A stretch of 64,000 bases of DNA from Mesonia ostreae (GTDB lineage: Bacteria > Bacteroidota > Bacteroidia > Flavobacteriales > Flavobacteriaceae): the NCBI RefSeq assembly GCF_031845265.1, contig NZ_JAVRBG010000004.1, forward strand, positions 1 through 64,000. The letters are read 5' to 3'. Numbering within the stretch: the stretch's first letter is position 1; the number at the start of each line of letters is the position of its first letter. The translations under genes and the position numbers were made by a program. Positions 53,785 to 62,484 of this stretch are shown here, in pieces. A model generated the notes under the pieces. The model was not told the DNA's origin, did not search any database, and saw only the letters and a list, made by a program, of their open reading frames with translations.

Positions 53785-53792
53785 CAAATATA
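53785..53792 (-). promoter_or_regulatory. -7 box TATATTTG for the amino-acid dehydrogenase
   Basis: Minus-strand TATATTTG matches TAnnTTTG. It lies 109 bases upstream of the ATG, leaving a 5' leader of about 105 bases. Confidence 0.5.
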
Positions 53793-53832
53793 GACAAATC
53801 AAAATGTTAAGAAGACTTTAACCTTTAGAAAT

Positions 53833-54906
53833 TTACGGAAGAAAAATCTTTCCCGAAGAGTGGTCTTTGGAAGCTCCCGTAACCGACTTTAATACGTTCA
53901 TTTTACCGGTCAATTTTAATACACCTAAAAGCCCAAAAACTAAGGCTTCTTTATATTCTACCAGTTCGTTTTCTGGAATTACCAATTGAATTTCGCTAAG
54001 GTTTTGAATGTGTTTTATTAAGGTGGCGTTAAAAGCACCGCCACCCGTAATCAATACTTTATGGGAAAAATTTCCTTTTAGCTGAAGCGCTATTTGCTGC
54101 GCCGAATGAAAGGTGTATGTGGCGATTTTATCTTTTACAGAAATTGAAGCTTTATTTATTAAAGGGAAAATGGTGGCTTTTACCCATTCTATACCCAAAG
54201 ATTTTGGCGCTGATTGTTGATAAAACGACAACGCGTTTAAGTTGGCCAAGAAGTTATCATCTATTTTACCTGAAGCGGCTATTTTCCCATCTTCATCAAA
54301 ACCACAACCCACCTGTTCTGCCAAAAAATTAAGCACCGTATTTACTGCACAAATATCATAGGCAATGCGCTTTCCGTTTTTTTCTGAAGAGATATTCGCA
54401 AAACCACCTAAATTAAGGCAATATTCATACTTTGCAAAAAGCAATTGGTCACCTATAGGAACCAAAGGAGCTCCTTGTCCGCCTAATTCTACATCTTGAA
54501 CTCTAAAATCGCAGACTGTTTTGATACCTATTTTTTTCGCTAAAGCGGAATTGTTCCCAATTTGAATTGTAATTCCGTTTTCTGGTTGATGTAAAACCGT
54601 ATGCCCGTGGGAGCAAACGGCGTCTAAAGAGTCTTGAGAAAGTTTATTCTTTTTTAAAAATTGCTGAATTACTTCCGCCAAGTAAAGTGTATACTCTTTA
54701 TCAATATCTGCTATTTCCGTTTTAGATAGTAAGGAAGCATTTTCTAGTTTTCTCCGCCACGTTTCAGGATAAGCAAGCGTTTCCCTAGCCATGATTTTAA
54801 ACTCCCAAGCCCCCTCTAGTTCTAAAAGTTCTATGCATGCAAGATCAATTCCGTCTAAAGACGTACCAGACATCACCCCCATAACTTGGAACACTAATTT
54901 ATTCAT
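53833..54906 (-). CDS. anmK: Anhydro-N-acetylmuramic acid kinase
   Basis: 357 residues. ATP-binding motif VMGVMSGTSLDGIDLACIEL, VCSHGHTVLHQP and NLGGFANISS with TGGGAFNATLI. It phosphorylates and hydrolyses anhydroMurNAc to MurNAc-6-P in cell-wall recycling, the counterpart of the MurF route. Single gene, divergent from acyl-CoA dehydrogenase. Confidence 0.95.
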   Translation of the reverse strand: MNKLVFQVMGVMSGTSLDGIDLACIELLELEGAWEFKIMARETLAYPETWRRKLENASLLSKTEIADIDKEYTLYLAEVIQQFLKKNKLSQDSLDAVCSHGHTVLHQPENGITIQIGNNSALAKKIGIKTVCDFRVQDVELGGQGAPLVPIGDQLLFAKYEYCLNLGGFANISSEKNGKRIAYDICAVNTVLNFLAEQVGCGFDEDGKIAASGKIDDNFLANLNALSFYQQSAPKSLGIEWVKATIFPLINKASISVKDKIATYTFHSAQQIALQLKGNFSHKVLITGGGAFNATLIKHIQNLSEIQLVIPENELVEYKEALVFGLLGVLKLTGKMNVLKSVTGASKDHSSGKIFLP

Positions 54907-54929
54907 AAGTGTAAAATTAAAGCTATTTC

Positions 54930-54960
54930 ATTGATTTTCGTCCTCGAAGAAGTATATTTG
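54930..54960 (+). promoter_or_regulatory. Acyl-CoA dehydrogenase promoter, TTG-N20-TATATTTG
   Basis: TTG at 54930-54932 and TATATTTG at 54953-54960 with 20 bases between; 31 bases to the ATG at 54992. Confidence 0.6.
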
Positions 54961-54991
54961 CAACGTTTTATTCAAATTAAATCAACAACTA

Positions 54992-56134
54992 ATGGATTTT
55001 AAGTTAACAGAAGAGCATCTAATGATACGTGATGCTGCAAGAGATTTTGCCAAAACTGAGTTACTTCCTGGAGTAATTGAAAGAGATGAGAAACAAGAAT
55101 TCCCTACCCAGCAGGTGAAGAAAATGGGGGAATTGGGTTTCTTAGGGATGATGGTTTCGCCAGAATATGGCGGCGGTGGAATGGATACCATTTCTTATAT
55201 ATTGGCTATGGAAGAAATTTCTAAAATCGATGCTTCTTGTTCTGTCATTGTATCTGTCAATAATTCCTTGGTATGTTGGGGACTCGAAACCTATGGAAAC
55301 GAAGAGCAAAAGAAAAAATATTTACCCAAGCTTGCCTCTGGAGAATCTATTGGAGCGTTTTGTTTAAGCGAACCAGAAGCTGGTAGTGATGCGACTTCGC
55401 AAAGAACTACGGCAATAGATAAAGGAGATCATTATATCCTTAACGGAACAAAAAACTGGATCACTAATGGAAATAGCGCCGACTATTATTTAGTCATTGC
55501 TCAAACCGACAGAGAGAAAAAGCACAAGGGGATTAATGCGTTTATTTTAGAGAAAGGAATGGAAGGTTTTGAAGTGGGCCCTAAAGAACAAAAATTAGGA
55601 ATCCGCGGAAGCGACACCCATACGCTTAACTTTAATGACGTAAAAGTGCCTAAAGAAAATCGCATTGGCGAAGATGGTTTTGGATTTAAATTTGCAATGA
55701 AAACACTTTCTGGAGGAAGAATTGGAATTGCCGCTCAAGCCTTAGGAATTGCTAGCGGTGCTTACGAATTAGCCAGAGATTATTCTAAAATTAGAAAAGC
55801 TTTTGGAACAGAGATTTGCAATCACCAAGCGATCGCCTTCAAATTAGCCGATATGTATACTGAGATTACTGCAGCCAGACATTTGGTTATGAAAGCGGCC
55901 TGGGACAAAGATCAAGGCAATAATTACGATATGAGCGGAGCTATGGCAAAATTATACGCCTCTAAAGTAGCAATGGATACTACAGTTGAAGCGGTGCAAG
56001 TACACGGCGGAAATGGTTATGTGAAAGAATATCACGTAGAACGCTTGATGAGAGACGCGAAAATCACTCAGATTTATGAGGGAACTTCAGAAATTCAAAA
56101 AATTGTCATTTCTAGAGGTCTATTAAAAGACTAG
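54992..56134 (+). CDS. Acyl-CoA dehydrogenase
   Basis: 380 residues with the standard three-domain ACAD fold. The FAD-binding segments are AFCLSEPEAGSDAT and ITNGNSADYYLVIAQT, and the C-terminal catalytic glutamate is in QIYEGTSEIQKIVISRGLL, where E precedes GTSE. Substrate is likely short- or medium-chain acyl-CoA. Single gene with its own promoter and terminator. Confidence 0.92.
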   Translation: MDFKLTEEHLMIRDAARDFAKTELLPGVIERDEKQEFPTQQVKKMGELGFLGMMVSPEYGGGGMDTISYILAMEEISKIDASCSVIVSVNNSLVCWGLETYGNEEQKKKYLPKLASGESIGAFCLSEPEAGSDATSQRTTAIDKGDHYILNGTKNWITNGNSADYYLVIAQTDREKKHKGINAFILEKGMEGFEVGPKEQKLGIRGSDTHTLNFNDVKVPKENRIGEDGFGFKFAMKTLSGGRIGIAAQALGIASGAYELARDYSKIRKAFGTEICNHQAIAFKLADMYTEITAARHLVMKAAWDKDQGNNYDMSGAMAKLYASKVAMDTTVEAVQVHGGNGYVKEYHVERLMRDAKITQIYEGTSEIQKIVISRGLLKD

Positions 56135-56156
56135 AAATTGATAATATAGACAATAT

Positions 56157-56180
56157 AACCCTGCAATTGCAGGGTTTTTT
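56157..56180 (+). terminator. Acyl-CoA dehydrogenase terminator
   Basis: Perfect 20-base palindrome AACCCTGCAATTGCAGGGTT (56157-56176) followed by a T-run. Confidence 0.85.
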
Positions 56181-56369
56181 TATGTAAAAATATAAGTGAC
56201 AAAAAGTATGTAGACTCAAGATTTAAATATTATAGCCTATAAACAAACTAAAGTCACTTTAAAGCACTAAAAACCCATACATTGCTACTTGTTAGAAACG
56301 TAGTTCCACGATATCGCAAAACCATACATCGAAATCACACTACTCTTAAACGGAAAAATATTAGAACCG

Positions 56370-56399
56370 TTTGAAGTCAAACACTTACCTATATCTTTG
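56370..56399 (+). promoter_or_regulatory. Promoter of the 67-residue protein, TTTG-N18-TATCTTTG
   Basis: TTTG at 56370-56373, 18 bases, TATCTTTG at 56392-56399, then 25 bases to the ATG. Good match to the -33/-7 pattern. Confidence 0.6.
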
Positions 56400-56424
56400 T
56401 GTTAGTTTAAAAACATAAATAGAT

Positions 56425-56628
56425 ATGAAATTTAATACATCTCCGAGAGTGATAGTCATGATGACCATCTTTTTTTTAATTGTTTCGGCGCCATCTGTTT
56501 TAGCCCAAGGTTCTCCAGATTTCAACGATAATGTAGATGATTCTGGAGCAGCAGCACCCATTGACATGTTTATTTATTTGGGAATCGCGGCTGGAAGTCT
56601 TTATGGCATTAAAAAAATTAAAAAGTAA
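56425..56628 (+). CDS. Small membrane protein with sorting-signal-like C-terminus
   Basis: 67 residues. A signal peptide (MKFNTSPRVIVMMTIFFLIVSAPSVLAQ) is followed by an acidic, proline/glycine-containing short region (GSPDFNDNVDDSGAAAPID). A hydrophobic helix (MFIYLGIAAGSLYGI) and a basic tail (KKIKK) close the protein. The motif-helix-basic tail order is the tripartite plan of exosortase and LPXTG substrates. Similar small proteins with VDD...APID seem widespread in flavobacteria. A link to XrtF (16305) is a hypothesis only. The gene has its own promoter and a hairpin downstream. Confidence 0.7.
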   Translation: MKFNTSPRVIVMMTIFFLIVSAPSVLAQGSPDFNDNVDDSGAAAPIDMFIYLGIAAGSLYGIKKIKK

Positions 56629-56734
56629 TTTTGCCTCATAAGAAAAAAGACTGGTCGATATTGTTTAGCTTTTATAATCTTTTCTACGTTAAATTTTACA
56701 AAATAGCCATTAGTGTAAGGGTTAAAAATTTGAT

Positions 56735-56764
56735 AGCCTAGTTACACATCTAGGCTTATTTTTG
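56735..56764 (+). terminator. Hairpin terminator downstream of the 67-residue protein
   Basis: Stem AGCCTAG (56735-56741) with CTAGGCT (56750-56756), eight-base loop, then ATTTTT. Confidence 0.7.
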
Positions 56765-57201
56765 TAAAAATATTCCCCCTTGGAAGAGATCTCTTTTCAT
56801 AAAACTCATTGATCTTCGAAATTTTTAGAAGACGCTAAAATAATATTAGTGCGATCAGTAGCAATTGGGAATTCTCAATTCTCATCGCACAAATGAATAT
56901 TTGTTTGAGCCTCTTAAGTCCACCCAAAGAAAAACCGCCAAACTCTATTTGTACGCTGGATCCCAACACCTTTCAGGCACAATATGCCGAAATAAAAAGA
57001 GTAAAAAAAAGCGCGAGATTACATTGATTAAATTGATTCTAATGTAAACTATACAAACAAATTATATATATAATTTAATTGCATTTATTAAGTTAAATTA
57101 ATCTTAAATACTCTCTAAATTAACAATAATCTAATGAATTTAGCTTCGTTCAGCTTTTATGAAATAAAATAATATTTCTTTTTTATGAATAAAAACTGTC
57201 T

Positions 57202-57209
57202 TATATTTG
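57202..57209 (+). promoter_or_regulatory. ompA-family gene -7 box TATATTTG
   Basis: Exact TAnnTTTG match 40 bases upstream of the ATG at 57250. The upstream TTG is not clear. Confidence 0.5.
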
Positions 57210-57249
57210 TCCACAAAACTAAATGTAAAACCATTACATTAATTATATT

Positions 57250-58512
57250 ATGAAAAAACTTACATTATTACTTTCGTGTTTTCTTGCAACTGTTGTGACT
57301 AACGCACAAGAGAAGGATTACAATCACTGGTCTATTGAAGCTGGTGGAAATATGAGCAAGCCCACAGATGCTTATGTTAGTACCGACTACAATTCCTCTT
57401 TCACTAATTCTTTTGGTGGAGAATTGGGAGTTAGGTATATGATCAACGAGAAGTTTGGTTTCAAACTTGGAGGTATTTACAATAAAATTACTGAAAAAGA
57501 TAACTCTCTTCCATTTGAAGCAACATATTCCAGAGCTACGATAGAAGGAGTTGTAAATCTGGGTAATATTCTTGGCTTTAGAGATTGGACGCAGCGTATA
57601 AATTTAATAGGTCATGCTGGAGGTGGTGTGGCTATGATTTCTTTAGGAGATAATAGTATTTATGAAGATCGTGATTATACGGCAGCCTATATACTAGGTA
57701 TTACTCCACAGCTTAGACTTTCTGATCATATAGCTTTGTATGCCGATGTAAGTTTTACTGGCCATACACACCAAGATTTTACTTGGGATGGAACTACTGA
57801 CCGGAATAAGGATCGTAACTTCGATGGCGGTATAGCGACCATAAGCGCTGGTCTTCAAATTTATCTAGGTAAAAATGAAAAGCACGCAGATTGGATAGAT
57901 ATGACTTCTGGAGAAGATTTCAACAAATTAGACAGCATCCAAAAAAGAGTTGCTAAGATTGAAGATGATATGTTAGATTCAGATATGGATGGTGTACCAA
58001 ATTATTTGGATCGTGAGCCTAACACAATGAATGGTGTAACTGTTGACTCAAAAGGAGTTGCTGTTGATAAAAACAACAACGGTATTCCAGATGAAATTGA
58101 AGGTTCTTTGGATGAAAGATACGTAATGGCTAGTTCTGATGACGCAAATAGTGCAGGAGGTGGAATGATTAAAGACCTAATCAATAAAGGTTATGTAAAT
58201 GTTTATTTTGAATTTAACAGTGCAAAACCTGAAACCTATTCTCTACAATCTATTAATTACTTAGTGAAGTATATGAATAGTAATTCTTCAGCTAACGCGG
58301 AATTAGTTGGATATGCTGATGAGATTGGAAATGCAGATTACAATATGCAACTTTCTGAGAAACGTGCTAAGAAAGTATATGATATCTTAATTGCTTCAGG
58401 TGTATCCGAAAATCGCTTAGAGTATAGAGGTGAAGGTAGTGATGATTCTGTTGACAAATCTTCTAAGGAAGCTCGTCAATTGGTAAGAAGAGTTACTTTT
58501 AAATTGAAATAA
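57250..58512 (+). CDS. OmpA-family outer-membrane protein
   Basis: 420 residues. Signal peptide MKKLTLLLSCFLATVVTNAQ. An eight-strand-like barrel runs to about residue 215 (SIEAGGNMSKPTDAYV). A calcium-type linker DSDMDGVPNYLDREPNT and VDKNNNGIPDEIEG follows, then the OmpA/MotB peptidoglycan-binding domain: VYFEFNSAKPETYSLQ and VGYADEIGNADYNMQLSEKRAKKVYDIL. It links the outer membrane to peptidoglycan. Single gene with terminator. Confidence 0.93.
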   Translation: MKKLTLLLSCFLATVVTNAQEKDYNHWSIEAGGNMSKPTDAYVSTDYNSSFTNSFGGELGVRYMINEKFGFKLGGIYNKITEKDNSLPFEATYSRATIEGVVNLGNILGFRDWTQRINLIGHAGGGVAMISLGDNSIYEDRDYTAAYILGITPQLRLSDHIALYADVSFTGHTHQDFTWDGTTDRNKDRNFDGGIATISAGLQIYLGKNEKHADWIDMTSGEDFNKLDSIQKRVAKIEDDMLDSDMDGVPNYLDREPNTMNGVTVDSKGVAVDKNNNGIPDEIEGSLDERYVMASSDDANSAGGGMIKDLINKGYVNVYFEFNSAKPETYSLQSINYLVKYMNSNSSANAELVGYADEIGNADYNMQLSEKRAKKVYDILIASGVSENRLEYRGEGSDDSVDKSSKEARQLVRRVTFKLK

Positions 58513-58532
58513 TTTCAATTAGATAAAATTAT

Positions 58533-58565
58533 AAAAGGCTATCAAAATTTGATAGCCTTTTTTTA
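58533..58565 (+). terminator. ompA-family gene terminator
   Basis: Stem AAAAGGCTATCAAA (58533-58546) with TTTGATAGCCTTTT (58548-58561) and a T-run. Confidence 0.88.
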
Positions 58566-58711
58566 TGCTGAATAAATTACAACTAAATTTGAAAATCTTT
58601 ATGCGAGAATAAAATTAAGCATGCTCTTTCAGCAATCTATATTTGAAAACTTTAAGATATAAACATTTCGGTCTATAAAATCTAGAATAGTTAAGGAGAA
58701 TGTTTGCTTGA

Positions 58712-58873
58712 AGATATGAAACAAACAATTTTAGGTATGTCTGGGATAAAGAAAAAATGAAATATCAGATGAAAAATGAGCCTTACTATTTATTCGATAT
58801 AAGCGGAAATATTAAACACCAGAATTTTAAATTTAAACTTTCAGAAAAAAAACTTTCCCAATTGATTTGGTAA
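58712..58873 (+). pseudogene. Possible C-terminal remnant of an unidentified gene
   Basis: An open frame of 53 codons with no start at its left end, ending at a TAA directly before the nagB stop (58871-58873). The peptide (YVWDKEKMKYQMKNEPYYLF, then DISGNIKHQNFKFKLSEKKL) has protein-like composition. An internal ATG at 58757 gives 38 residues. It may be the tail of a lost gene in the polysaccharide region, or noise; the family was not recognised. The rest of the 58566-58711 interval shows nothing. Confidence 0.3.
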
Positions 58874-59656
58874 TTATTCCTGAGATAATGCTGCAGCTTC
58901 GTGGTCTAATACATATTCCACTTGTGGAAGGGTTTGTAGTATAGAAGCTGGAACTTGCGTAGTGATTTTGCCTTGAAGTGATTTTCGCATTACCTCTGAC
59001 TTTCTTTCTCCTAATGCTAATAATACTATTTTCTTCGCCTGAGTAATAGTTTGTATCCCGATGCTTATAGCGTGATTAGGCACATTATCTATTGTTCCAA
59101 AATCACTTGCAGCATCCTCTCTAGTAAGCTCGTGTAAATTAACGAGGCGAGTCACCGAATCAAAACTAGAGCCTGGTTCATTAAATCCAATATGACCATT
59201 ACGACCAATTCCCAATAGTTGAAAATCTAGACCTCCATACTTTGCTATTTTACTTTCGTAGTCTTTGCAATATTTCGCTATTCCATCTAAAGAGCAGTCG
59301 GTATAAGGTATATAAATATTCTGCGGTTCTATATCTATATGATCAAATAAATTCTCGCGCATGAAATGCGTGTAGCTCTGTTCGTCTTCTGGATAAATTG
59401 GATAATACTCATCTAAATTAAAACTGATTACATTTTTGAAACTTAAGCTTTCTTCCTTATGCAAGCGAATTAGCTCTTTATAAACTCTTTTAGGCGTATT
59501 ACCAGTTGCCAAACCTAACACTGTAGGTTTAGATTGTTTTTGTTGCTCCCTTATGAGCTCCGCTATTTGCTTTGCCACGTAGAGAGATGCATGTTCTGGA
59601 GTAGCAAATAAATTGAGTTTCTTAGCTCGATTGGCTGTATGCAAATCTTTTGACAT
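58874..59656 (-). CDS. nagB: Glucosamine-6-phosphate deaminase
   Basis: 260 residues. Family motifs: GLATGNTPKRVYKEL (sugar-phosphate binding), ISFNLDEYYPI (catalytic Asp region), LLGIGRNGHIGFNEPGSSF and VLDHEAAAL. It converts GlcN-6-P to Fru-6-P and ammonia, feeding or draining amino sugars. It has a close paralogue at 62485-63268 that is frameshifted. It ends just after a possible gene remnant. Confidence 0.93.
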   Translation of the reverse strand: MSKDLHTANRAKKLNLFATPEHASLYVAKQIAELIREQQKQSKPTVLGLATGNTPKRVYKELIRLHKEESLSFKNVISFNLDEYYPIYPEDEQSYTHFMRENLFDHIDIEPQNIYIPYTDCSLDGIAKYCKDYESKIAKYGGLDFQLLGIGRNGHIGFNEPGSSFDSVTRLVNLHELTREDAASDFGTIDNVPNHAISIGIQTITQAKKIVLLALGERKSEVMRKSLQGKITTQVPASILQTLPQVEYVLDHEAAALSQE

Positions 59657-60132
59657 ATTTATAGTAAAGAATTCATTTTTAGATATTGATTCTCAGGCAA
59701 AAAAAATCAGATATTAGCCAGAGTAAATAAGGAGTGATTATTTCAAGAAATATCAGGCTCAATTTTAATCCAATTCTTTTTACATAAAAGAAGCTTTCTC
59801 ACAAAATTAAAATCAATTAAAAGCTTCAAATATATTATACTTTGTATTAGATAGCAACAAATTTTTAAACTGTGCTTAGGTTTCCCTAGAAAAATAGTGA
59901 GCTATGAAACAATTAATTTTCGTTATAACTTTTAAATGTTCTTCTTAATCCTCCCATCAATGTACTACTCGTCTCTATATCTTCCCCAATTAAGAAGGAT
60001 TTCTCAAAAGGAAACATTTGTACTAGTAGATTCCAAGAACCATCTATTTTTTTTTAGAAGATGAATAAACTTTTGATCTTTTATTTCCGAAAAATCACCA
60101 CTTTTATTTCCTTCCTAACTTAAATTATTTTT
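59657..60132. other. 475-bp gap between nagB and wecB
   Basis: No intact gene. About 59913-60108 on the minus strand is a likely gene remnant (separate entry). The remaining 250 bases next to nagB are AT-rich and hold no motif that I recognise. Confidence 0.45.
59913..60108 (-). pseudogene. Frameshifted remnant of an unidentified protein
   Basis: On the minus strand one frame reads EGNKSGDFSEIKDQKFIHLL up to a run of nine or so A bases. After a shift of frame it reads KKIDGSWNLLVQMFPFEKSF and then LIGEDIETSSTLMGGLRRTF before a stop at 59913. The two parts fit as one tail of about 65 residues broken in the A-run, with a stop and no start upstream. The family was not recognised. Its position in the polysaccharide locus suggests a lost biosynthesis gene. 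Confidence 0.4.
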
Positions 60133-61263
60133 TTACTCCTGCGCTAGCAAAAACCTTATAATACGCTCACAAGCTTTTCCATCTCCGTAAGGATTATGCT
60201 TCCCGCTCATTTCATTATAATGTGCAACATCATTTAACAAAGAAAGCGTTTCGTCTACAATCTTTCGCGTATCCGTTCCTACTAAAATTACAGTACCAGC
60301 ATCGACAGCTTCTGGACGCTCTGTGTTATTCCGCATGACTAAAACGGGCTTCCCAAGACTAGGGGCTTCTTCCTGCACGCCTCCACTATCTGTGATAATG
60401 AGTTTTGATTGATTCATCAACCATACAAATGCCGGATACCCTAAAGGGTCTATCAAATGAATATTAGTTATTTCTCCCAAAATTTCATTGACGGGCTCTT
60501 TTACTTTAGGATTTAAATGCACGGGATATACAATCTGTATATTTGGTTTTTCTAAAGCAATTTCTTTTAAAGCCGCACAAATATGTATAAAACCTTGCCC
60601 GTGATTTTCTCTTCTATGCCCCGTTACTAAAATAAGTTCTTTCTGTTCTGAAAGTATACTTTTTAAGTTAGATATTTCTTTATTCTGAATGTGTTTCACT
60701 CGCTCTGAACTTTCTAAAAGCGCGTCAATTACCGTATTCCCCGTAACTACAATTGCAGACTCTTGAATATTCTCTTTCAATAAATTGCTTTTTGATTTTG
60801 TAGTAGGAGCAAAATGAAAATCAGTTACTCTACCCGTAATTTGTCGGTTCATCTCTTCTGGGAATGGAGAGTCTTTTTTCCAAGTTCTCAATCCCGCTTC
60901 AATATGGCATATTTTAGCTCCGCTATAAAAGCTTGCAATAGCAGTAGCCATAGTAGTAGTAGTATCCCCATGCACAAAAACATAATCGGGTTGGAATTCT
61001 TCCAAAACCACTTTTAATTCCGTAATAATATCTGCGGTTAATTGGTGTAAGTTTTGATTTGGCTTCATTAAATCTAAGTCAAAATCTGGCGTGATATCAA
61101 AAAACTCTAACACCTGATCCAGCATTTCTCTATGCTGAGCGGTGACGCAAACTTTGGTCTCAAAACTATTTGTGTGTTTTTCTAATTCTTTTACCAAAGG
61201 TGCCATTTTGATAGCCTCAGGACGAGTTCCAAACACCAATAAGTTCTTTTTTTTCATGCTCAT
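60133..61263 (-). CDS. wecB: UDP-N-acetylglucosamine 2-epimerase (non-hydrolysing)
   Basis: 376 residues. Start MSMKKKNLLVFGTRPEAIKMAPLVKEL, with the FGTRPEAIK motif, VHGDTTTTMATAIASFYSG, HIEAGLRT, VTGHRRENHGQG and DSGGVQEEAPSLGKPVLVMRNNTERPEA. It converts UDP-GlcNAc to UDP-ManNAc for surface glycans. A second Met (residue 3) is an alternative start. It stands between two remnants, upstream of nagB. Confidence 0.95.
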   Translation of the reverse strand: MSMKKKNLLVFGTRPEAIKMAPLVKELEKHTNSFETKVCVTAQHREMLDQVLEFFDITPDFDLDLMKPNQNLHQLTADIITELKVVLEEFQPDYVFVHGDTTTTMATAIASFYSGAKICHIEAGLRTWKKDSPFPEEMNRQITGRVTDFHFAPTTKSKSNLLKENIQESAIVVTGNTVIDALLESSERVKHIQNKEISNLKSILSEQKELILVTGHRRENHGQGFIHICAALKEIALEKPNIQIVYPVHLNPKVKEPVNEILGEITNIHLIDPLGYPAFVWLMNQSKLIITDSGGVQEEAPSLGKPVLVMRNNTERPEAVDAGTVILVGTDTRKIVDETLSLLNDVAHYNEMSGKHNPYGDGKACERIIRFLLAQE

Positions 61264-61431
61264 ATTTAAAAAAAGTGAAGATACTTATTTTATTCGTATT
61301 ATACAGGAAGAGACTTCGATACAAATTTCTTGTAGGAAAACTTCACCTTCTTTTTAATTTCTTCGCAATAGCTCTAAGAATTAATGTGCAAAGAAAACGT
61401 AAAAATGAGGTTGAAGTTGATATCTAAAATG

Positions 61432-62028
61432 CTAGGTTGCGAAAGTCCTAAATAAAATTTTCAAATCTAAAGCAAAAGAATAATTCTCGACATACTGTTT
61501 ATTCAACCGTATTTTTTGTGGCCAAATTACTTCTCTGTTATAGGAAATAGGATTTTCCTGTTGAGCTAACAAAACTTCTTCCTCTTTGAACTTTAAAGTT
61601 GCCAACCCAGTAATGCCTGGTTTTACGCTTAGTATGATGCGGTCTTCGCCCTTTAATTCATCAGCAAAACCTTGTACATCTGGTCGTGGACCTACGAGAC
61701 TCATATCGCCTTTTACGACATTCCAGAGTTGTGGAAGCTCATCGATCTTAAATTTTCTTAACCATCGTCCTGCCTTTGTAATGCGAGGATCGTTTAAAGT
61801 AGTTACCGTATTTTTATTAGAGACGCTCAAGTGCATACTCCGCAATTTATATATTTTGAATGGAATACCATTCTGCCCAATACGATATGGCGCATAAACT
61901 CCTGAAGCTTTGGTACTTGCCGTGGCCACAAAAAAACCGATGAGGATTATGGGTAATAATGAGATGATGGCCATCACGGAAATGATGATATCAAAACTTC
62001 TCTTAAAAAAACGTTCTTGCGTAGTCAA
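61432..62028 (-). CDS. Initiating sugar (undecaprenyl-phosphate) transferase
   Basis: 198 residues, the small PglC/WcaJ-like type. One membrane helix near the N-terminus (FDIIISVMAIISLLPIILIGFFV), then GQNGIPFKIYKLRSMH, KAGRWLRKFKIDELPQLWNVVKGDMSLVGPRPD and KPGITGLATL. It loads the first sugar phosphate onto the lipid carrier for polysaccharide. Starts with TTG (62028); no in-frame ATG precedes the conserved part. A TACTTTTG box lies 28 bases upstream. Confidence 0.9.
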   Translation of the reverse strand: MTTQERFFKRSFDIIISVMAIISLLPIILIGFFVATASTKASGVYAPYRIGQNGIPFKIYKLRSMHLSVSNKNTVTTLNDPRITKAGRWLRKFKIDELPQLWNVVKGDMSLVGPRPDVQGFADELKGEDRIILSVKPGITGLATLKFKEEEVLLAQQENPISYNREVIWPQKIRLNKQYVENYSFALDLKILFRTFAT

Positions 62029-62484
62029 TATTAGAATAATGCGATGAGTTATTCTTCAAAAGTAAACAATTTTAATTAGCTGTCCCCAGTAGATACATAG
62101 CAACACTTCACTATAAAACAGCAAGCGTAAGACTTAAAAAAAAGAAAAAATAGACTCACGATGCCTAGCCTCATTAAAATTTTAAATTGGATTGTCACCC
62201 TGGAAGAATGAGATGGAAAAAACGATTGTATTCTGAATCTCGAATGATGTCATTTTCTGTCATGTAGTGTAAATCGCAGCGAAACCAAGCAACTTTAGGT
62301 TATGGAAGCAAAAGATTTCTCAGTCATAAACACTTGAATCCTTTCATTCATAATGAAGTGAAACGGAATGAAGAATTTGTCCATTTTGGAAGCATGAGAT
62401 TTCTCCATTCGTAGAAATGACAAATGATTACTGTCATACGTCTAGTTTCTAGCCTCTATATTCTAAGCTCTAATTTATAAGACA
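62029..62484. repeat. Repeat-rich intergenic region
   Basis: After the promoter box at 62057, no gene is seen. From about 62190 to 62410 the text is built of variants of GTCATTCTGAA...AATGAGAT with GAAGTGAAACGGAATGAAGAAT, the kind of repeat found scattered in flavobacterial genomes. The end (62430-62470) resembles the TAGATTCTAAGCTC low-complexity text of 100-280. Confidence 0.5.
62057..62064 (-). promoter_or_regulatory. -7 box TACTTTTG of the sugar transferase gene
   Basis: Minus-strand TACTTTTG, exact TAnnTTTG, 28 bases upstream of the TTG start at 62028. Confidence 0.5.

Larger units (their letters stand above)
56629..57249. other. 620-bp intergenic region before ompA
   Basis: It holds the hairpin terminator at 56735-56764 and the ompA promoter box at 57202. 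Between about 56860 and 57050 there is a slightly less AT-rich stretch with a 60-codon frame on the plus strand that I do not accept as a gene. It could be a remnant, but I cannot assign a family. Confidence 0.45.

Noticed and set aside
56865..57047. 60-codon frame and a slightly less AT-rich patch that might be a transposase remnant
   Set aside because: I tried both strands and saw fragments vaguely like an IS110 C-terminus, but no DEDD or other catalytic motif, so no call is made.
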